Assembly (NCBI GenBank): GCA_035361075.1
Contig: DAOSBX010000043.1
Location: 1-26,009 of the forward strand
Source of the DNA: Candidatus Hydrogenedens sp.
Lineage (GTDB): Bacteria; Hydrogenedentota; Hydrogenedentia; Hydrogenedentales; Hydrogenedentaceae
DNA length: 26,009 nucleotides
Reading direction: 5' to 3'
Below the pieces are notes generated by a model. It was not told the origin of the DNA. It ran no database searches and worked only from the letters and a program-made list of their open reading frames with translations. Position 1 is the first letter of the stretch, and the number at the start of each line of letters is the position of its first letter. This document shows, piece after piece, positions 24,367 through 26,009 of this stretch. A program made the translations under genes and the position numbers.

Positions 24367-25188
24367 ATGATTAAAGATGTAGGTGCAATTAAGGAAGTAA
24401 AAAGAGGGAAGAAAGGGAAATCCAAAGAAACCACAGATAATAAAACAGTAAAGAAGATTTTACTTTTTGGCAAAGATGCTGAACAGTTAATCCCCCTATT
24501 TAGAAAGCATCCAGAACTTACAGTTGTCCGTGATAATCCTGATTATGTTTTGAGTTATGGGGGTGACGGAACTTTATTAGCCTCCGAACATGCTTATCCT
24601 TATATTCCAAAGATTCCAGTATTGAATAGTATGCGTGGGCATCGCTGTATACCCCATCCACCGGAGGAAGTTATTGCAAGACTCGCAGAGGATAAACTTA
24701 TTGCTTACCGGTATATGAAACTCACTTGCAGTATATATCCCGGTGGACAAACAAACCCGACACATCAAATTGAATCGCTCAATGAAATTACCGTCGCTAA
24801 AGGGCGAATCAACTCCGCAGTGCGATTTAAACTTTGGGTTGATGGTGTATCGTATGAAGGAGAAGATAAAGATATCCTTGGCGATGGGTTTATGATTAGC
24901 ACCCCATTCGGTAGTACTGCATATTTCTCCAATGTAACACGAGGTATTTTCTGGGAAGGTATTGGTATCGCTTTTTTAGCAACTTCTGAAGATATTACAC
25001 ACATGGTTCTACCTGAAAAAACGCTCATCGAAGTAAAAATAACACGCGGTCCCGCTATTCTCGCCTATGATAATATTCCCGAATCTGTCCCATTAGAGGC
25101 AGGGGATATCCTTGTTGTTAAGAAAAGTCCACACGATGCCATAATCTGTTCCTGCGGGGTAATTCATCGACCATCAGAACCTTTCTAA
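24367..25188 (+). CDS. nadK: Divergent NAD kinase
   Basis: A 273-aa ATP-NAD kinase family protein, expected to phosphorylate NAD to NADP. Core motifs: GGDGTLL with the catalytic Asp D67, the NE pair N139/E140 (SLNEITV), and GDGFMISTPFGSTAYF (S178-Y186). Differences from typical NAD kinases: Phe181 replaces the usual Thr in STPTGSTAY, the glycine-rich LGFL segment after GGDGT is replaced by PVLNSMRGHRCIPH, and the SAGGP-like block after the STP motif reads SNVTRGIFWEGIG. The N-terminus (~9-30) is a Lys-rich extension. It remains most likely a NAD kinase, but substrate or phosphate donor could differ. Start chosen as the only upstream ATG; a GGAAGAAGAT stretch precedes it. Cotranscribed with the PilZ gene by spacing. 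Confidence 0.78.
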   Translation: MIKDVGAIKEVKRGKKGKSKETTDNKTVKKILLFGKDAEQLIPLFRKHPELTVVRDNPDYVLSYGGDGTLLASEHAYPYIPKIPVLNSMRGHRCIPHPPEEVIARLAEDKLIAYRYMKLTCSIYPGGQTNPTHQIESLNEITVAKGRINSAVRFKLWVDGVSYEGEDKDILGDGFMISTPFGSTAYFSNVTRGIFWEGIGIAFLATSEDITHMVLPEKTLIEVKITRGPAILAYDNIPESVPLEAGDILVVKKSPHDAIICSCGVIHRPSEPF

Positions 25189-25364
25189 TCTACATTTATT
25201 CTTCGTCTATGTAATATGTAATTCCAGACCAAAGGTTTGTATCATTATTTTTATTATAATAAAACACAGTTTTTATTATTAATATAAAAATAATAATATA
25301 ATAAATTAATATAAAAGGTATTTATAAATCTATTATTTTATTAATAATAAAATTTAAAATTTGA

Positions 25365-25393
25365 TTGAATTTCATATAAATTTATGATATAAT
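25365..25393 (+). promoter_or_regulatory. Strong sigma-70-type promoter
   Basis: -35 TTGAAT (25365-25370), 17-bp spacing, and an extended -10 TGATATAAT (25385-25393). It lies 50 bp before the zinc-ribbon/TPR gene. The upstream region 25189-25364 is almost pure A/T with short inverted repeats (9-bp arms at 25256-25264 and 25271-25279) and may act as an UP-like element; no gene is seen there. Confidence 0.75.
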
Positions 25394-25442
25394 ATTTATG
25401 CTATTTTGAATGAATAAAAAAATAAGATGAGGAGGAAAAACT

Positions 25443-25919
25443 ATGATGTACCATCGAGAAACAGAGGAAACATTCCATGTGGTCTGCTCATGCGGACAGG
25501 AATATCCTCTGGTAAAACCGGACCTTATTGACCAAATCACATGCGGAGTCTGTGGAAAAATCGTAAAAGTAACTCCGGATAACCTTATTCGCCCGTCTGA
25601 GACGTCGACAGCCCTATTCAGGCGTATGAAGGAACTTCCCACTTCCCAGCGAATTCAAGAGGGAATCCGATTGATAAAGGAGGGTAAGTATGAACTTGCC
25701 TTGCCTTTATTACACTCAGTTATACATGACCTCCAGCCCATGCGAGAGGCTTTTTATGCCCTTGGCTATTGCTACCACCGAGAAAAGAAATATATTGAGA
25801 GTTTTATTTTTTTAGGAATTGCTGTTGATTTAGGACATCCTCACGCTAAATCACTTTTCGAAAAGACAAAAAGTATATTAGGTATTACTGAAGAAATCAT
25901 CAATCCCAGAAAAGAATAA
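25443..25919 (+). CDS. Zinc-ribbon and TPR protein
   Basis: A 158-aa cytosolic protein of unknown function. The N-terminus is a four-cysteine zinc ribbon (C15, C17 in CSCG; C34, C37 in CGVC). The rest (~66-145) is tetratricopeptide-like: AIR-type helices with YELALPLLHSVI, AFYALGYCYHREKKYIESFIFLGIAVDLGHPHAKSLFEKT. No membrane span or signal. GGAGGA is 6 nt before the first of two adjacent ATG codons; the first is used. Its own strong promoter and ribosome site suggest high expression. The combination suggests a scaffold for protein or nucleic acid contacts, without a specific role visible. Confidence 0.8.
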   Translation: MMYHRETEETFHVVCSCGQEYPLVKPDLIDQITCGVCGKIVKVTPDNLIRPSETSTALFRRMKELPTSQRIQEGIRLIKEGKYELALPLLHSVIHDLQPMREAFYALGYCYHREKKYIESFIFLGIAVDLGHPHAKSLFEKTKSILGITEEIINPRKE

Positions 25920-26009
25920 ATACTAACCATGTAAATGTTTTTTAGTTATTGAGGTAAAGCAGATGGTTTTAATGACCCAGTGAGGATGGATGAGTTTGAT
26001 AAAACAAAT

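Noticed and set aside
25256..25279. Hairpin as terminator of the NAD kinase gene
   Set aside because: The 9-bp arms are pure A/T and no U-run follows; similar pairing is common throughout this tract.
25920..26009. Possible start of another gene at ATG 25990 (or 25986)
   Set aside because: Only about 20 bases remain, and the GAGG stretch is too close to the ATG; nothing decides it.
1..26009. CRISPR arrays, tRNA genes, insertion sequences
   Set aside because: No regularly spaced direct repeats, no tRNA-like cloverleaf ends and no transposase motifs were seen on either strand.

Overview
The window (26,009 bp, AT-rich) is bacterial chromosome with about sixteen protein genes and one structural RNA. 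Several features suggest a diderm, free-living heterotroph of the kind common among PVC-like or Hydrogenedentes-like lineages: an MsbA-type ABC exporter, a lipoprotein, a Tat-exported Gfo/Idh/MocA oxidoreductase, secreted or membrane-anchored glycoside hydrolases and a multi-Ig surface protein. That assignment is inference from gene content; no marker here fixes the phylum.

Layout. (1) 1-7295, plus strand: a surface protein of eight Ig-like domains cut by the left edge, a fused E1 alpha/beta 2-oxoacid dehydrogenase, and a membrane-anchored GH31 glycosidase 16 bp behind it. (2) 7367-9515, minus strand: mtaB (tRNA methylthiotransferase) followed 22 bp later by larE (sulfur transferase). (3) 9793-11690, minus strand: a two-gene module of an ABC/AAA-type ATPase and a small Toprim-like protein overlapping by ATGA; this is the best candidate for a defence or toxin-effector system. 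(4) 11816-16093: a divergent pair, a 966-aa secreted TIM-barrel glycosidase-like protein (minus) and a Tat-exported Gfo/Idh/MocA oxidoreductase (plus), sharing a 99-bp control region. (5) 16167-19890, minus strand: nitronate monooxygenase-like flavoprotein, MsbA-like ABC transporter, and a lipoprotein whose start overlaps the transporter's end. (6) 19971-23751, minus strand: a B12-binding-type radical SAM protein, a large (~277 nt) SRP RNA with a near-consensus promoter, and dnaX starting 28 bp after the RNA. (7) 23990-25919, plus strand: PilZ protein, a divergent NAD kinase, and a zinc-ribbon/TPR protein behind a very good sigma-70-type promoter.

Working together: regions 1 and 4 look like carbohydrate capture and breakdown at the cell surface or periplasm; regions 2, 6 and 7 are housekeeping (tRNA modification, protein targeting, replication, NADP supply, c-di-GMP sensing); region 3 is an accessory insertion between them. 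No gene-free stretch exceeds about 280 bp once the SRP RNA is counted. Degenerate 9-bp repeats of the form GTCNGACNN lie just after two plus-strand genes.
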